A DNA stretch of 64,000 nucleotides. Origin: Myroides odoratus DSM 2801 (GTDB taxonomy: Bacteria > Bacteroidota > Bacteroidia > Flavobacteriales > Flavobacteriaceae). The stretch is taken from contig NZ_CM001437.1 of NCBI RefSeq assembly GCF_000243275.1, forward strand, positions 3,483,629 through 3,547,628, given 5' to 3'. Numbering within the stretch: the stretch's first letter is position 1; every line of letters starts with the position of its first letter. Under the pieces are notes generated by a model. That model was not told the DNA's origin and did no database searches. It saw nothing but the letters and a program-made list of their open reading frames with translations. The translations under genes were made by a program, and so were the position numbers. Shown in pieces: positions 8,848 to 17,800 of the stretch.

Positions 8848-9757
8848 CTATTATGAAGAAGGCATAGGGCTTACTTTGGATGAAATCGAAACATTAAATA
8901 AAAAGATAGCAAAGGATATCCCTCCCTTTTTTGAGGCTTATTTGAGTGTTTTTGGATGGAATGAAAACGTATTTTGGGGAGTTTTTAATGAAGAGGATGA
9001 CTTCATTGAGCAAAATGAACTAATACAAGAATTAGGGTACACTGATTTTATTGCTATCGGTGATGAGTACAGTGAAAATTTGCTACTAGCAAAAATAGAA
9101 AATCAACAACTATTTCTATTGGAGGATGATTATTTGATTGACCTTAAAATGAGTTTCAACGATATGCTCAATCAGGAAGTTGAGGATTTGGAGGATCCAT
9201 CTTTCGTTGTTAGACAACAAGTGAATACGGCTTATGTACTTTTGCAACCGTACAAAAAAAGCGTATTACAAGCGTTTAAGAATGGCTTTGATCAACTCAA
9301 AGTAGAGGCTTTAGCACAAGAAGATACATTGTATGGTTTAGTTGTTTCCAAAGGCCCAATACGTAAGGCTTACAAGTTATCTGCTGGAAGTTTTAAGGAC
9401 TTTAAAGTAGAAATTGAAAAGGATAAAAAGGATGTTGAATATTTGTGGGATCCTACAAAAATGGCCTATCAACAAGCACTTTCTATGGATGATATCTTGA
9501 TAGACACTGAAAAGAAAGTGGAGGGAAAAGCCTTAGATTTACTTTTTTTAGATGTTTTACGTGAGCTAAAAGAAGAGGGCTATTTTGATGATCAAATGGA
9601 TTGTTTTTCAATTTCCATTCAATCAGGGGATGTTTATTTATTTCCAGAGGATTCGTATGATGAATCGTTGGGGAAAGAGCATAATTTGAAAACAATCATC
9701 CGACGATTTTGGGAATCTCCCTATGATCGAACTCGAGTGCTAATTGAAAGTTTATAA
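8813..9757 (+). CDS. SMI1/KNR4-like (SUKH superfamily) protein
   Basis: The ATG at 8813 (MEKIIAKLVAKNYYEEG) is preferred over a GTG 15 bases upstream. The first 120 residues resemble SUKH-type domains: an N-terminal helix, IPPFFEAYLSVFGWNENVFWGV, EQNELIQELGYTDFIAIGDE and a following strand region where such domains hold a glycine/acidic stretch. The remaining 190 residues are unassigned. SUKH proteins commonly act as immunity proteins against secreted polymorphic toxins, and the neighbourhood holds other immunity-like genes without a toxin, as is usual for orphan immunity arrays. Similarity to the family is judged by eye. Confidence 0.5.
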   Translation: MEKIIAKLVAKNYYEEGIGLTLDEIETLNKKIAKDIPPFFEAYLSVFGWNENVFWGVFNEEDDFIEQNELIQELGYTDFIAIGDEYSENLLLAKIENQQLFLLEDDYLIDLKMSFNDMLNQEVEDLEDPSFVVRQQVNTAYVLLQPYKKSVLQAFKNGFDQLKVEALAQEDTLYGLVVSKGPIRKAYKLSAGSFKDFKVEIEKDKKDVEYLWDPTKMAYQQALSMDDILIDTEKKVEGKALDLLFLDVLRELKEEGYFDDQMDCFSISIQSGDVYLFPEDSYDESLGKEHNLKTIIRRFWESPYDRTRVLIESL

Positions 9758-9813
9758 CAGCAAGAAGATATTACGTATCATCTAAAAGCATGTATTTTGG
9801 TATGGATAACTTG

Positions 9814-9821
9814 TAACTTTG
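9814..9821 (+). promoter_or_regulatory. Bacteroidetes-type -7 box
   Basis: TAACTTTG matches TANNTTTG and lies 13 bases before the ATG at 9835. No good -33 TTG is seen at the usual distance. Confidence 0.45.
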
Positions 9822-9834
9822 TATACTAGAGGAA

Positions 9835-11064
9835 ATGAAAAACGAGATGGATAAGCAAGAGACCTGGATAGAAAAAGATATTCTTTTTTACTACGACCGA
9901 GAAACGATAGAACAACTAGTACTGACTAACCTGAAATATGCCTATGTTCAGGTTTTGGGACATATACCCTATTTATTTGTTTTTGCGGATCATCAACACT
10001 ATATCTCCACTGAATTAAAGGGATTTGAGAGCATGTACCAAGAATTGTCTCATCGGTTCCATTTTGATGATACCACCTTTTATGCCGTGTGTAAAACGAG
10101 AATAGAAGATGATAAAGTAAAAATCTGGGCGAAGAAAATGGCGCAGAATTACCAACTCTTAGAGGAGTATTTGAATGACGGTGATTTGGGCTACGAAGTA
10201 TATACTACACCTAAGCAAATGATTTCTTGGGATACGACGTACGAACAACTGGAAGCATCTGGGGTAGTTGAAGCCTATTTTACGGAGTATGGTTCTAAAT
10301 ACTTGCGCTTTAAACATGCAGTTCGGGTAGAAGGAGTGCTAATTCATCAACTGGAAGTCTATGCAGATCACGGAAGTGCTGCGCTTCCTGTACAAGAGTA
10401 TTTTGTATCGCTATACGATGAAACCAATACAGATAAAAGTTACAAACAATTGCGCGAACTTTGGATTGATGATGCGATTGATGTTGAACAATATGGTTAT
10501 GAAAGAGAAGATCAATGTTATTTGCAATTTGGTTTTGCTGAAGGAATAAGTGCATCGATTTGTTATACTTATGATGCAGAACACGGTTATGACGACGGTA
10601 GTACCTCGCTTCATTTTTACAACAAACGAGAATATGATTCTTTTTTAGAAAATGAAGCCTACGAAGAAGCGATGGAGCTATCAGAATTTCTGCCTTTCCC
10701 AAGTCGTTTAGATTTGCAAGTAGGATATAAAGATAGAGAAGAAGTGAAGCGTATTCCGCCAAAGATAAGAGAAGTTGAGGGAATTAAAAGTGGAATTTGG
10801 TTGGATCAAACAACAAACAAAATTGGGTTTGTCGGATTGGAAACAGCGTTAATACTAGACCTAGATAAAATCGAAAATTTCACCTTCCAGAATGTTCTCC
10901 CTGCAAAAGGAGCTGGATATGCCGATCTTATTGTTCACTTCAAAACAAAGGAGTACCTCTATGTTTTTACTGCGGATACTTACTTTTTTGATCAATTTGC
11001 CCGTCAATTGGAACAAATGACAAAAAAATCAGTAACCATCCCTGAAGCCTATTATAACTGTTAG
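9835..11064 (+). CDS. Hypothetical cytoplasmic protein, 409 aa
   Basis: No signal peptide or membrane segment is present, so it should be cytoplasmic. It is rich in tyrosine and acidic residues. The last 80 residues (GIWLDQTTNKIGFVGLETALILDLDKIENF, then LIVHFKTKEYLYVFTADTY and a helix FFDQFARQLEQMTK) look like a PH-like sandwich capped by a helix. An alternative ATG lies 12 bases downstream. It follows the SMI1-like gene by 77 bases with its own -7 box. I do not recognise the family; an immunity-type role is possible from the context only. Confidence 0.6.
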   Translation: MKNEMDKQETWIEKDILFYYDRETIEQLVLTNLKYAYVQVLGHIPYLFVFADHQHYISTELKGFESMYQELSHRFHFDDTTFYAVCKTRIEDDKVKIWAKKMAQNYQLLEEYLNDGDLGYEVYTTPKQMISWDTTYEQLEASGVVEAYFTEYGSKYLRFKHAVRVEGVLIHQLEVYADHGSAALPVQEYFVSLYDETNTDKSYKQLRELWIDDAIDVEQYGYEREDQCYLQFGFAEGISASICYTYDAEHGYDDGSTSLHFYNKREYDSFLENEAYEEAMELSEFLPFPSRLDLQVGYKDREEVKRIPPKIREVEGIKSGIWLDQTTNKIGFVGLETALILDLDKIENFTFQNVLPAKGAGYADLIVHFKTKEYLYVFTADTYFFDQFARQLEQMTKKSVTIPEAYYNC

Positions 11065-11137
11065 ATAGAAAATAGAAGAAATGGTGATGACATCAAATCA
11101 AAGTTAGAAATTAGTCGCTTTGTTAAGAGGTGAAATT

Positions 11138-11260
11138 TTAATCTAGTAATCTAACTTTTATTGGCAAATGACACGTTGGATTGTCATCATCATTCTTGCA
11201 CGACGTGCAAATACAAACTAAAAAAATACAAACGATTATTGGATAACTGCGCTTTTTCAT
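11138..11260 (-). CDS. Very short lipoprotein (40 aa), perhaps truncated
   Basis: This short frame encodes MKKRSYPIIVCIFLVCICTSC followed by KNDDDN, a textbook lipoprotein signal peptide with the cysteine and the acidic residues that send Bacteroidetes lipoproteins to the surface. Only about 20 residues follow the cysteine before a stop. It may be the surviving start of a longer lipoprotein gene, or a genuine microprotein. The rest of the 11065-11397 gap shows nothing else. Confidence 0.5.
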   Translation of the reverse strand: MKKRSYPIIVCIFLVCICTSCKNDDDNPTCHLPIKVRLLD

Positions 11261-11397
11261 ACCTAATTTTATTGAAAGGATTACTAATGAAAATCGAAAT
11301 TAGGAGGCAATTTTGAATATTTTTTGAATATTTATTTTTTTGAATAAAAAAGAGGGTTTATAGTCTGAATAAAACCAGGGCTGAGCTTTACTAAAGT

Positions 11398-11751
11398 TTA
11401 TCTAGCTTGTGTATTGATCGGGAATGCTATAGGCGAAAGTAGCCAAGAAATCCCATCTTCCTTTTGTTTTACATGCCAAAGCACAATACCATTAGCCTCT
11501 TCGCCAGTGGAAAAACCTTCCCAAATAAATGGCGGAACCCAGATTAGTTGTATTGCTCCATCTCCAGACCAACCCGCGTCTTTGAATAAGGATGCTGCCA
11601 TTGCGATATAGTCTGCTGCATTGGGTAAAAAATCCGACGGATTAAAGGTGAAATTTAAGTTGTCGATGTATTCATGTATAAAAAGGTGGAAGTTTTTTAA
11701 TTCTTCGGGTTTATACTGAATTACGTCTTCTTTTTTAATGGAATAAGCCAT
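11398..11751 (-). CDS. Hypothetical protein, 117 aa
   Basis: A compact cytoplasmic protein with no signal peptide. It begins with a helical part (IKKEDVIQYKPEELKNFHLFIHEYIDNLNF) and has a tryptophan-rich beta part (AGWSGDGAIQLIWVPPF, GIVLWHVKQKEDGISWLLS). Small single-domain proteins of this kind, lying alone among other immunity-like genes, are often immunity proteins, but no family is recognised. It reads away from the 409-aa gene and is separated from the next minus-strand gene upstream by a strong hairpin. Confidence 0.6.
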   Translation of the reverse strand: MAYSIKKEDVIQYKPEELKNFHLFIHEYIDNLNFTFNPSDFLPNAADYIAMAASLFKDAGWSGDGAIQLIWVPPFIWEGFSTGEEANGIVLWHVKQKEDGISWLLSPIAFPINTQAR

Positions 11752-11801
11752 TGTACTATTTTTTATGCTTGTTAGAGCAAGGAATTACTATTGTATAATG
11801 T

Positions 11802-11842
11802 AATTCATTAGGAGCTAATTAGTTATTAGCTCCTAGTGAATT
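11802..11842 (-). terminator. Long hairpin between minus-strand genes
   Basis: Two 18-base arms (11802-11819 and 11825-11842) pair with one mismatch around a five-base loop. It follows the 11887-12462 gene. No T-run follows, so it may end or protect the transcript. Confidence 0.5.
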
Positions 11843-11886
11843 TGTAAATAAAATCGATGCTTTTATATGCTTTTGTTTAATGTGTA

Positions 11887-12462
11887 TTAATTGCGTTTAT
11901 TCTTATTGAGTTCGTCTTGAAGCTGGCGTCTAATTTTTTGCTCGCGTTCCAAAGCTAGTTTCTTGTATTCTTCTAGTTCACTTTCGGCATCTAGTTGCTT
12001 TTTACGCGCATCTTTTGTATCCGTAAAACTTTTCTTAAACTGAGTGAATAACACGCCTAAAGCTAAGAGCAGAATAAGAATAATAGACCAAACGATTGTC
12101 TTGAATGTGCTTTTATGGGTACTAATTCCTATAAAATCAAGGTTGTTTTCTTGATCAAGGGCTATAGTTAGCTCTTTTTGAAGCGCTGTTAATTGATTGG
12201 ATAAGGAATCAATCGAGGTTTTTTGTCCGATAAGAGCCGCTTTATTTTGTCGTATTGTTGTTTGTAAACTGTGAATCGAATCTTTTACGTTTTGTTGTAC
12301 ATGTTGTAATTTATTTTTTTCTACTACCTTGTAATTTTGCCAGTTATTAGACTGACTGATTAATGTGTTAAATTGGTTTTCGATCGTATTTGTGTCGCTT
12401 TGTGCGTAGCTGGACAAAGTAAATGTTAGTAAGGTGGCAGATAAAATAATTGTTTTTTTCAT
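11887..12462 (-). CDS. Membrane-anchored periplasmic coiled-coil protein
   Basis: It has a signal peptide (MKKTIILSATLLTFTLSSYAQ), a periplasmic coiled coil (about residues 25-100), one transmembrane helix (TIVWSIILILLLALGVLFTQF, about 125-145) and a cytoplasmic helix ending in EREQKIRRQLQDELNKNK. The architecture matches a conserved flavobacterial family that public databases often label tRNA (guanine-N1)-methyltransferase; nothing here resembles a methyltransferase, so that label should not be used. It is likely a structural or scaffold protein of the inner membrane. Single gene. Confidence 0.7.
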   Translation of the reverse strand: MKKTIILSATLLTFTLSSYAQSDTNTIENQFNTLISQSNNWQNYKVVEKNKLQHVQQNVKDSIHSLQTTIRQNKAALIGQKTSIDSLSNQLTALQKELTIALDQENNLDFIGISTHKSTFKTIVWSIILILLLALGVLFTQFKKSFTDTKDARKKQLDAESELEEYKKLALEREQKIRRQLQDELNKNKRN

Positions 12463-12708
12463 TCATTAAATTTTTGAGTACATTTTTCTAAGAGCATATA
12501 TAAAGGCTGAATCATTTATTTATAAAACGTAAATATATCGAGAAAAATATGCGGGGACAAGAATTTAATAATGATTAAAAAATGAGAAAGAAACAGGAAT
12601 AAATTGCATTTTTCTCATTTGTTTTAGTTACAGGTACTTAGATTGATATTTTTCTCTGAATTAGAAAAATAGGCGAGTAAGGATACTTTAAACGGAATTG
12701 AATCTAAA

Positions 12709-13167
12709 TTACAAGACAACTTCTTGATACTCCATCTGACTGCTATAGTACTTTGTCTCTTTGTTGTTTTTCAATTTAAGCAAAACAGGAGTATAGATTA
12801 AGTTATCAAAGGAGACTGCTTTTTTTATCTTTTTCTTTTTTAAGTACTCATTTTTGTGTGCTATTTCCTGTTTTAGATTTTGTACAAAATGGGTATAAGG
12901 TAGTTTCTTCTTGTAAGTTTTAGTTGAATCAATTGCTTTGTCGAGTTTAAAGTGAAAATACCCCAGATGCATTTCATCTTGTTTAGCAAGTACGATGATG
13001 GTGTGATCTGCTTCTCGATCATGTATGATATTACTTTCTTGTGTTAAATCAAGTACAAAGTCAGTATGGATTGTTCGATAGGAATCAAAATTAAATGCGG
13101 TAGGCTCTTGTGAAAAACAAAGCATACTTAAGAAACTAAGTAATAAACTAAAACATATTTTATTCAT
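12709..13167 (-). CDS. Hypothetical secreted protein
   Basis: I start it at the ATG at 13167 because this gives a signal peptide (MNKICFSLLLSFLSMLCFSQ); the longer frame adds 17 lysine-rich residues in front. The mature protein of about 130 residues is lysine rich, with KKKLPYTHFVQNLKQEIAHKN and a long basic helix. No family recognised. It lies 60 bases downstream of the 13227-13769 gene on the same strand and may share its transcript. Confidence 0.6.
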   Translation of the reverse strand: MNKICFSLLLSFLSMLCFSQEPTAFNFDSYRTIHTDFVLDLTQESNIIHDREADHTIIVLAKQDEMHLGYFHFKLDKAIDSTKTYKKKLPYTHFVQNLKQEIAHKNEYLKKKKIKKAVSFDNLIYTPVLLKLKNNKETKYYSSQMEYQEVVL

Positions 13168-13226
13168 AAATGGTTTTTCCTTTTTGGAATTGCAGTTTTT
13201 AATTCTTTTAATTTTCAATTAATCTC

Positions 13227-13769
13227 TCAGCTTCCTTTATGAAATAACTTGTTTAAGTTCTCTTCATAGTGTCCACCAGCTTCAATTTTTGTAATATCCT
13301 CCATCGCCAATAATAACATTTTTCTATCAAGGGAGAGATAGGTTCCGTATTCATTCATTACAACAGTTTCTTCGTCCATGTCTTCAATCTCGCCAATAAA
13401 ACAAGCTTTATTATCAACGTGCTGAATACTGATATTTACATAGCCAAAAGTACGTTGAACCGTTTTTAAAATACATGAAATAGTATCAATTTTAAGGTCT
13501 CCAATATTTTTAAGCTTCTTTTCTTGGTGTGCAAAATTCGAGGCAGTTTCGATTTCATTTCCAGCCCATCTAATTCGAGAAATATTTTCTCTCTTTAAAA
13601 TTGAAATTCCATCAACTTGACCTAAATCCGTGAACTTTTCCAAAAGAATAAACTCATCATTAAAATCAACTAGAAATCCATATAGGGACTCCTCGAAACA
13701 ATCCGTGTAAATATCAATAAAAATCTTTTCGGCTTTTATTTTTTCAAGATATTTGGTTTGAACATTCAT
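13227..13769 (-). CDS. Hypothetical protein with Sm-like strands, 180 aa
   Basis: A cytoplasmic protein made of two similar halves, each with the pattern of a small beta barrel: residues 15-65 (FIDIYTDCFEESLYGFLVDFNDEFILLEKF, then ISILKRENISRIRW) and 100-165 (ISIQHVDNKACFIGEIEDMDEETVVMNEYG, then LLLAMEDITKIEAG). The order of strands, with a G-x-I/L-V turn and a final I-x-I motif, recalls Sm/LSm-type or YlxM-like barrels. The resemblance is by eye and no function follows from it. Confidence 0.55.
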   Translation of the reverse strand: MNVQTKYLEKIKAEKIFIDIYTDCFEESLYGFLVDFNDEFILLEKFTDLGQVDGISILKRENISRIRWAGNEIETASNFAHQEKKLKNIGDLKIDTISCILKTVQRTFGYVNISIQHVDNKACFIGEIEDMDEETVVMNEYGTYLSLDRKMLLLAMEDITKIEAGGHYEENLNKLFHKGS

Positions 13770-13947
13770 TTTTTAAAATAAGCGTGTTTTAAAATTAGGT
13801 GTAAGGTTTGTATGCTTTGCGAAGTAACACGAAGTTATAAAAGCTAATTTAGATAAAAATCAATAGATATTGACTTTTTTGACTGATAAAGAAGAAGCTC
13901 AATATTTACTATGAGCTGTTTTACAAAATAGATGTTATAGGTCGTGG

Positions 13948-14298
13948 TTATTTTTCATTGTGCCACGTATAGCTACAAAATCTACATTGTTTTGCATAAG
14001 GTGTTCGTGCTAACTTGTTGCATTTTGGACACTTATTTAGAAAAATTTGAGTAGGATATTTTTCTAGTATTTTTTTTGCAGTTTCCATCTCAAAATTGTC
14101 ATACCCCTTTTCAAGTAATTCTAGGATTTCTTGCTCATCAGTTATCCAACCTTTTCTTTTGTATATTTCTATAGTTTTAGGATTTTCAGTATCTTCTAAT
14201 TTTAATATTGAAGCATAATGTTTCCATGCTAATTTTTCTTCATAGGGTAATAAATTGAAAAAATAGGTTACAATGTATTGTGCGGTTTCTTTATCCAT
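13948..14298 (-). CDS. Hypothetical protein with C-terminal zinc ribbon
   Basis: A 116-residue cytoplasmic protein. The first 80 residues are helical (TAQYIVTYFFNLLPYEEKLAWKHY, then EILELLEKGYDNFEMETAKKIL). The C-terminus has two cysteine knuckles, CPKC and CRFC, 18 residues apart, which would bind one zinc ion. Proteins with this build are common in Bacteroidetes as single genes near immunity-like genes. Function unknown. Confidence 0.65.
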   Translation of the reverse strand: MDKETAQYIVTYFFNLLPYEEKLAWKHYASILKLEDTENPKTIEIYKRKGWITDEQEILELLEKGYDNFEMETAKKILEKYPTQIFLNKCPKCNKLARTPYAKQCRFCSYTWHNEK

Positions 14299-14463
14299 AG
14301 GATTATAAAATTAAGAATGAATTTTTTATACAGAACAAAGGTTTTTTTCGTGATTTTTAAGGTAACTGAAAAATTAAATACAATCAGCTTTTGTTTCAAC
14401 AAATAGACTTTATGTTTACTCAAAATTAGCCATTTTACAAAACAGATACTAGCTGTTGCAGTT

Positions 14464-15099
14464 TTACCTTCCGATGATACGTAAGAGATCATCAGAAAAA
14501 TCATTATCGTTTTGTAAAAGTAGTTTTTTAGCCTGTTCAATTTCTTGATTTTCAAGGTGAAATAAGGCTAACTGATAATTAGCTTGTTCAACATCATAAA
14601 CGGAATAACTATTTTTGTTATTCGTGATAGTCAAAAATAATTCTTTAGCTTTCGGTTTATTAGTTAGCGTTCCAATTCCATACAAATAAAGAAAAGCAAG
14701 TTCAATTGGATACACCTGATCGATTTCGAAGGCTTTGTAAAGTAGCTTATAGGTTTCTCTATAATTACCTAAATCTCGATAAACTGTTGCCAAATTTAAG
14801 GCAGCAGTGGCTATGTTTTCGGAAATTAATTCCCTATAAAGCTGTATTGATTTTTCTATATTTTTTTTACAACCTAATCCTTCAGATAAGTAATCCGCCA
14901 CTCTAATTTTACAGTAATGATGCTTGGAACCTTTTAGATACCATTCAAAAGCTTTTTCTAAATTTGGTTTAATCTCAAGGCCACTTGGACAAATTATTCC
15001 GTCTTCATATCCTTGTGCTATTTGTAAAAAATCATTTTCGGATTTATTTCCTTTATTTACTAAATTATTCCAGTCCTCAACGTTTTTGATTTGTTCCAT
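14464..15099 (-). CDS. Sel1-like / tetratricopeptide repeat protein
   Basis: The 211 residues are built of about five helix pairs of Sel1/TPR type: KAFEWYLKGSKHHYCKIRVADYLSEGLG, IEKSIQLYRELISENIATAALNLATVYRDLG, ETYKLLYKAFEID, then the stretch with LAFLYLYGIGT and KAKELFL. Such repeats make protein-binding superhelices. There is no signal peptide, so it is cytoplasmic. The domain call is firm, the partner unknown. In this neighbourhood an immunity or regulatory scaffold role is possible. Confidence 0.7.
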   Translation of the reverse strand: MEQIKNVEDWNNLVNKGNKSENDFLQIAQGYEDGIICPSGLEIKPNLEKAFEWYLKGSKHHYCKIRVADYLSEGLGCKKNIEKSIQLYRELISENIATAALNLATVYRDLGNYRETYKLLYKAFEIDQVYPIELAFLYLYGIGTLTNKPKAKELFLTITNNKNSYSVYDVEQANYQLALFHLENQEIEQAKKLLLQNDNDFSDDLLRIIGR

Positions 15100-15328
15100 T
15101 TATGTTGAATTTGCGGTTATCTGTCGTTAATGCCAGGTTATTCTATATCAAGTTCATTATCGATTATTTTTTTTCGTTTTACGCTCAGATTTTCTATGCT
15201 CTGATTTCTGTTTTGATGCGTTTATAGCTAGTAATGTTTTTCACGAAACAAAATGAAGGACCGTTTTATACAACCCTTTCTATATTCTTATTTTTGTCCT
15301 AAGCCTAGGCTAATATAGCTGTTTTTAA

Positions 15329-15426
15329 ACGAGAAGTAAAGCTACCGATTTTAGTCAACCGTTAACTTCTTGGAATCTCAATCAAATTCAACAAATAACG
15401 GATATGGTTTTATATTTTTCAATATA
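15329..15426 (+). pseudogene. Relic of a BspA-like (DUF285-type) surface repeat gene
   Basis: The frame reads DFSQPLTSWNLNQIQQITDM, the same repeat unit as in the 50585-53227 protein; the closest unit there is its last one (FDQSLASWNLNQMQQQ). Stops close the frame on both sides, so only about one unit survives. It shows that a second copy of this surface gene once existed here. Confidence 0.65.
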
Positions 15427-15834
15427 GAGATTGCAGAAACAGCTGGTGTTTATGTTATGAAATTCAATGGTTTTAATAGAAAAATCAATAAATCTTTGAT
15501 TTGGAGAGCGTATTCCTCCCATTTTTAGATTGCTCGTTTTATCTTTTATACGGGTGTTTGGTAACTTAAAATAGTACAATGAGAATGTGCTGTTTTGTAG
15601 TCAGCATAAACTCCCACAATGTCATTTCCGCCATGCTCAAATAATTTGTTTACTGGATTTTGAAAAATACAATATTTTCCTTTCAACATTGAATCATCGT
15701 AATTTAGAGGACAATCAACTGGATAGTTTTAACAAATTGATGAAATATACTGACCATGTGGGTTTGTTGGTTTATTGATTATTTTTTATTTTTGTTATTG
15801 TTTTGAGATTGATTATTGTTATATTATTTTAATT

Positions 15835-15866
15835 TTTGTTTATTTAATGATAATTTTATATTTTTG
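15835..15866 (+). promoter_or_regulatory. Promoter, Bacteroidetes consensus
   Basis: TTG at 15836-15838, a spacer of 20 bases, and TATTTTTG at 15859-15866 match TTG-N19-21-TANNTTTG. It leads into the lipoprotein gene at 15895. Confidence 0.5.
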
Positions 15867-15894
15867 TTCCCGTTTAAAATTTATTATTATTACT

Positions 15895-16404
15895 ATGAAA
15901 AAGATTATTTTATTTGCAGCTATGGCTGTTCTGAGTGTAGGTACATTATCATGCTCTAGTGACGACAATAGTTCCACACCTGAAAAACCAAATTATCAAG
16001 AAGCGATTCAAGGGAACTGGAAAGAATCGAAGACTTTCTATTTAGATAAAGATAGAAAAGTAATTGGAGAGGCGCCGGCATTAGATAATGATGGCTGCGG
16101 GGTTGATGAATATTTATTCCAAGATAATATGCTTACGTATCTCTTAAATTATCGATATATTCAAGGTGATATTGATGAATGTAGATTGGATAATATGATA
16201 GAGACATTTTCTATTGATGGAAATAAGATTACTAATACATATGAAGAAGACGGTATTATTGAGATTACAGAATTCGAAATTGCATCCTTAACAGAAAGCA
16301 AGTTAGTGTTAATTGATTTAGATGAAATATCAGAATCTGCAGCAGAGACTGAAGAGTGGCCAAAGGGAACACGATTTATACAAGTTGAATTGGTGAGAAA
16401 ATAA
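15895..16404 (+). CDS. Lipocalin-like lipoprotein
   Basis: The ATG at 15895 gives a lipoprotein signal (MKKIILFAAMAVLSVGTLSC followed by SSDDNSS), with acidic residues after the cysteine as in surface-exposed Bacteroidetes lipoproteins; the longer upstream frame is AT-rich noise. The mature part begins IQGNWKESKTFYLD and continues with strands ending in a final FIQVELVRK, a layout common to lipocalin-like Bacteroidetes lipoproteins (start GxW, about eight strands). Terminator and promoter are its own. Ligand unknown. Confidence 0.7.
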   Translation: MKKIILFAAMAVLSVGTLSCSSDDNSSTPEKPNYQEAIQGNWKESKTFYLDKDRKVIGEAPALDNDGCGVDEYLFQDNMLTYLLNYRYIQGDIDECRLDNMIETFSIDGNKITNTYEEDGIIEITEFEIASLTESKLVLIDLDEISESAAETEEWPKGTRFIQVELVRK

Positions 16405-16426
16405 ACATCCAATTGTTGATGTATTG

Positions 16427-16460
16427 AAGCCATCTAGTGTAACAGCTAGATGGCTTTTTT
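16427..16460 (+). terminator. Intrinsic terminator
   Basis: GCCATCTAG, an eight-base loop, CTAGATGGC and six T. It ends the lipoprotein gene 25 bases after its stop. Confidence 0.9.
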
Positions 16461-16711
16461 GTATTTACTTTTTCAATTGTAGTTACTCGTTTGATAGAAA
16501 TATTGGGGTTTAATCGAACCGTTTTTTTGTTCAAGCTAGGTGTGATGGGGGACTGTTTTTTGTAATGCATTTTAAAATAGTAAAAAGTATTGTGTTTTTA
16601 ATTATATTTATAGTATAGTGTTAGGTATTTTTTAATTAAAAATGACAGATAACGTAGCTTTTTTTGATAAAAGTAATATCGCGATTATCCATCTGCTAAA
16701 AGAATAAGATT

Positions 16712-17101
16712 ATGAGAAATAAACTACAAATAATAGCAATCGTATTTTTGTGTTCTTTCACTTTATTTGCTCAAAAAAAGAGGGATTTAAAGGAAGCTCA
16801 AGGGTATTTGTTATCTTACTGTATTAAAGAAGAATACAACAGTATAGACCGTAATAAAAATGCGCTCTATAATAAAGATGATTCAGGTAGTTATTATGTA
16901 CAAATGACGAATTTACCTTTACCAGTAATAGATAGTTTAAATACATATTATAAAAATAAAATAATAGATTATCGAGGAATTCCACAAGAAAGAAGTAATG
17001 ATTCACTTGCTACGATGACTTGCTGGAGTTGCATACAGCTTGTTGAAGCAAAAGAAACAAAAAGACAGCTAAAAAAATGGGTGAAAATGAAGTTTTTTTA
17101 A
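16712..17101 (+). CDS. Small periplasmic protein, possibly Tai4-like immunity protein
   Basis: A signal peptide (MRNKLQIIAIVFLCSFTLFAQ) is followed by about 105 residues. The order of features, an N-terminal helix with SYCIKEEY, SGSYYVQ in the middle, VIDSLNTYYKNKI, and a late cysteine pair MTCWSCIQLVEA, is like periplasmic type VI amidase immunity proteins of the Tai4 group, which protect against a cell-wall amidase toxin. The similarity is judged by eye; no amidase gene is nearby. It could equally be an unrelated secreted protein. Confidence 0.5.
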   Translation: MRNKLQIIAIVFLCSFTLFAQKKRDLKEAQGYLLSYCIKEEYNSIDRNKNALYNKDDSGSYYVQMTNLPLPVIDSLNTYYKNKIIDYRGIPQERSNDSLATMTCWSCIQLVEAKETKRQLKKWVKMKFF

Positions 17102-17241
17102 AAAAGGGATTTATCTAATTTTAGACGACTTTACTAGTGAAAATCTAGGATTACAGTGTGGTGAATAGAAGGTGGGAAACATGACTCAGGGAGATATAAT
17201 TATATTGAATAAGGTGGAACAGTTTAATTTTTTGGATTGAT

Positions 17242-17703
17242 ATGAACAATAAAGTATTCTATTTAATAATTAGTTTATTTATTTTTTCGTTTAGTTTTAG
17301 CCAACAGAAAACTATAGATAAAAAACTATTTAGTGAGGTAGTTGCTAAATTGGAGGATGATAAAAAATCGTTTGAAATTTTCAGTAATCTTTATCAAGAA
17401 TATATACTTGATTTAAGCGAAGAAGGACATAAAGAACACTTTTTAGATTTATATATACAATTGTATAATGAAGGATTTCCTATGGTTAGATTGCTAAAAA
17501 TAGAGTCTTTGAGTAAAGCATTTGATCAATTAATAAAAAGAGATAGAACGGATTACAATGTAAGGTTATATAAAGCGTTTTTAAAATTAATTAGAAATAA
17601 AAAAAACTATAGTACAGATATTGATATTGGAGCACAAGGAGAACAAAAACAGTACTTTTTGAAATTTCTAAATGAATATAAGATAGTGCCAGAAACAAAT
17701 TAG
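17242..17703 (+). CDS. Hypothetical secreted helical protein
   Basis: A signal peptide (MNNKVFYLIISLFIFSFSFSQ) precedes about 130 residues that are nearly all helical and rich in lysine, leucine and tyrosine (KLFSEVVAKLEDDKKSFEIF, YIQLYNEGFPMVRLL, YNVRLYKAFLKLIRNKK). No domain recognised. It lies 140 bases after the Tai4-like gene on the same strand and may be another immunity-type gene. Confidence 0.55.
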   Translation: MNNKVFYLIISLFIFSFSFSQQKTIDKKLFSEVVAKLEDDKKSFEIFSNLYQEYILDLSEEGHKEHFLDLYIQLYNEGFPMVRLLKIESLSKAFDQLIKRDRTDYNVRLYKAFLKLIRNKKNYSTDIDIGAQGEQKQYFLKFLNEYKIVPETN

Positions 17704-17800
17704 CCCTTTTATAACGTAAAATATAATGAATTTTAAGCCTAAATCATTTCAATATATAGTATTGTTGTTCTTTCTTAGGGAAAGAAACCTGGATTTACCC

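Larger units (their letters stand above)
15100..15894. other. 795-base region without intact gene
   Basis: It holds a BspA-type repeat relic (separate entry). Around 15425-15530 a frame reads ETAGVYVMKFNGFNRKINK and around 15630-15778 another reads DFEKYNIFLSTLNHRNLEDNQ; both look like pieces of decayed genes without a start. No other signal is seen before the promoter at 15835. Confidence 0.5.

Noticed and set aside
11887..12462. tRNA (guanine-N1)-methyltransferase label
   Set aside because: The protein is a signal peptide, coiled coil and one membrane helix; no methyltransferase motif is present.
15388..15778. Short frames of 63 codons in the gap before the lipoprotein gene
   Set aside because: No start context or complete domain; at most gene fragments, so only described within the gap.
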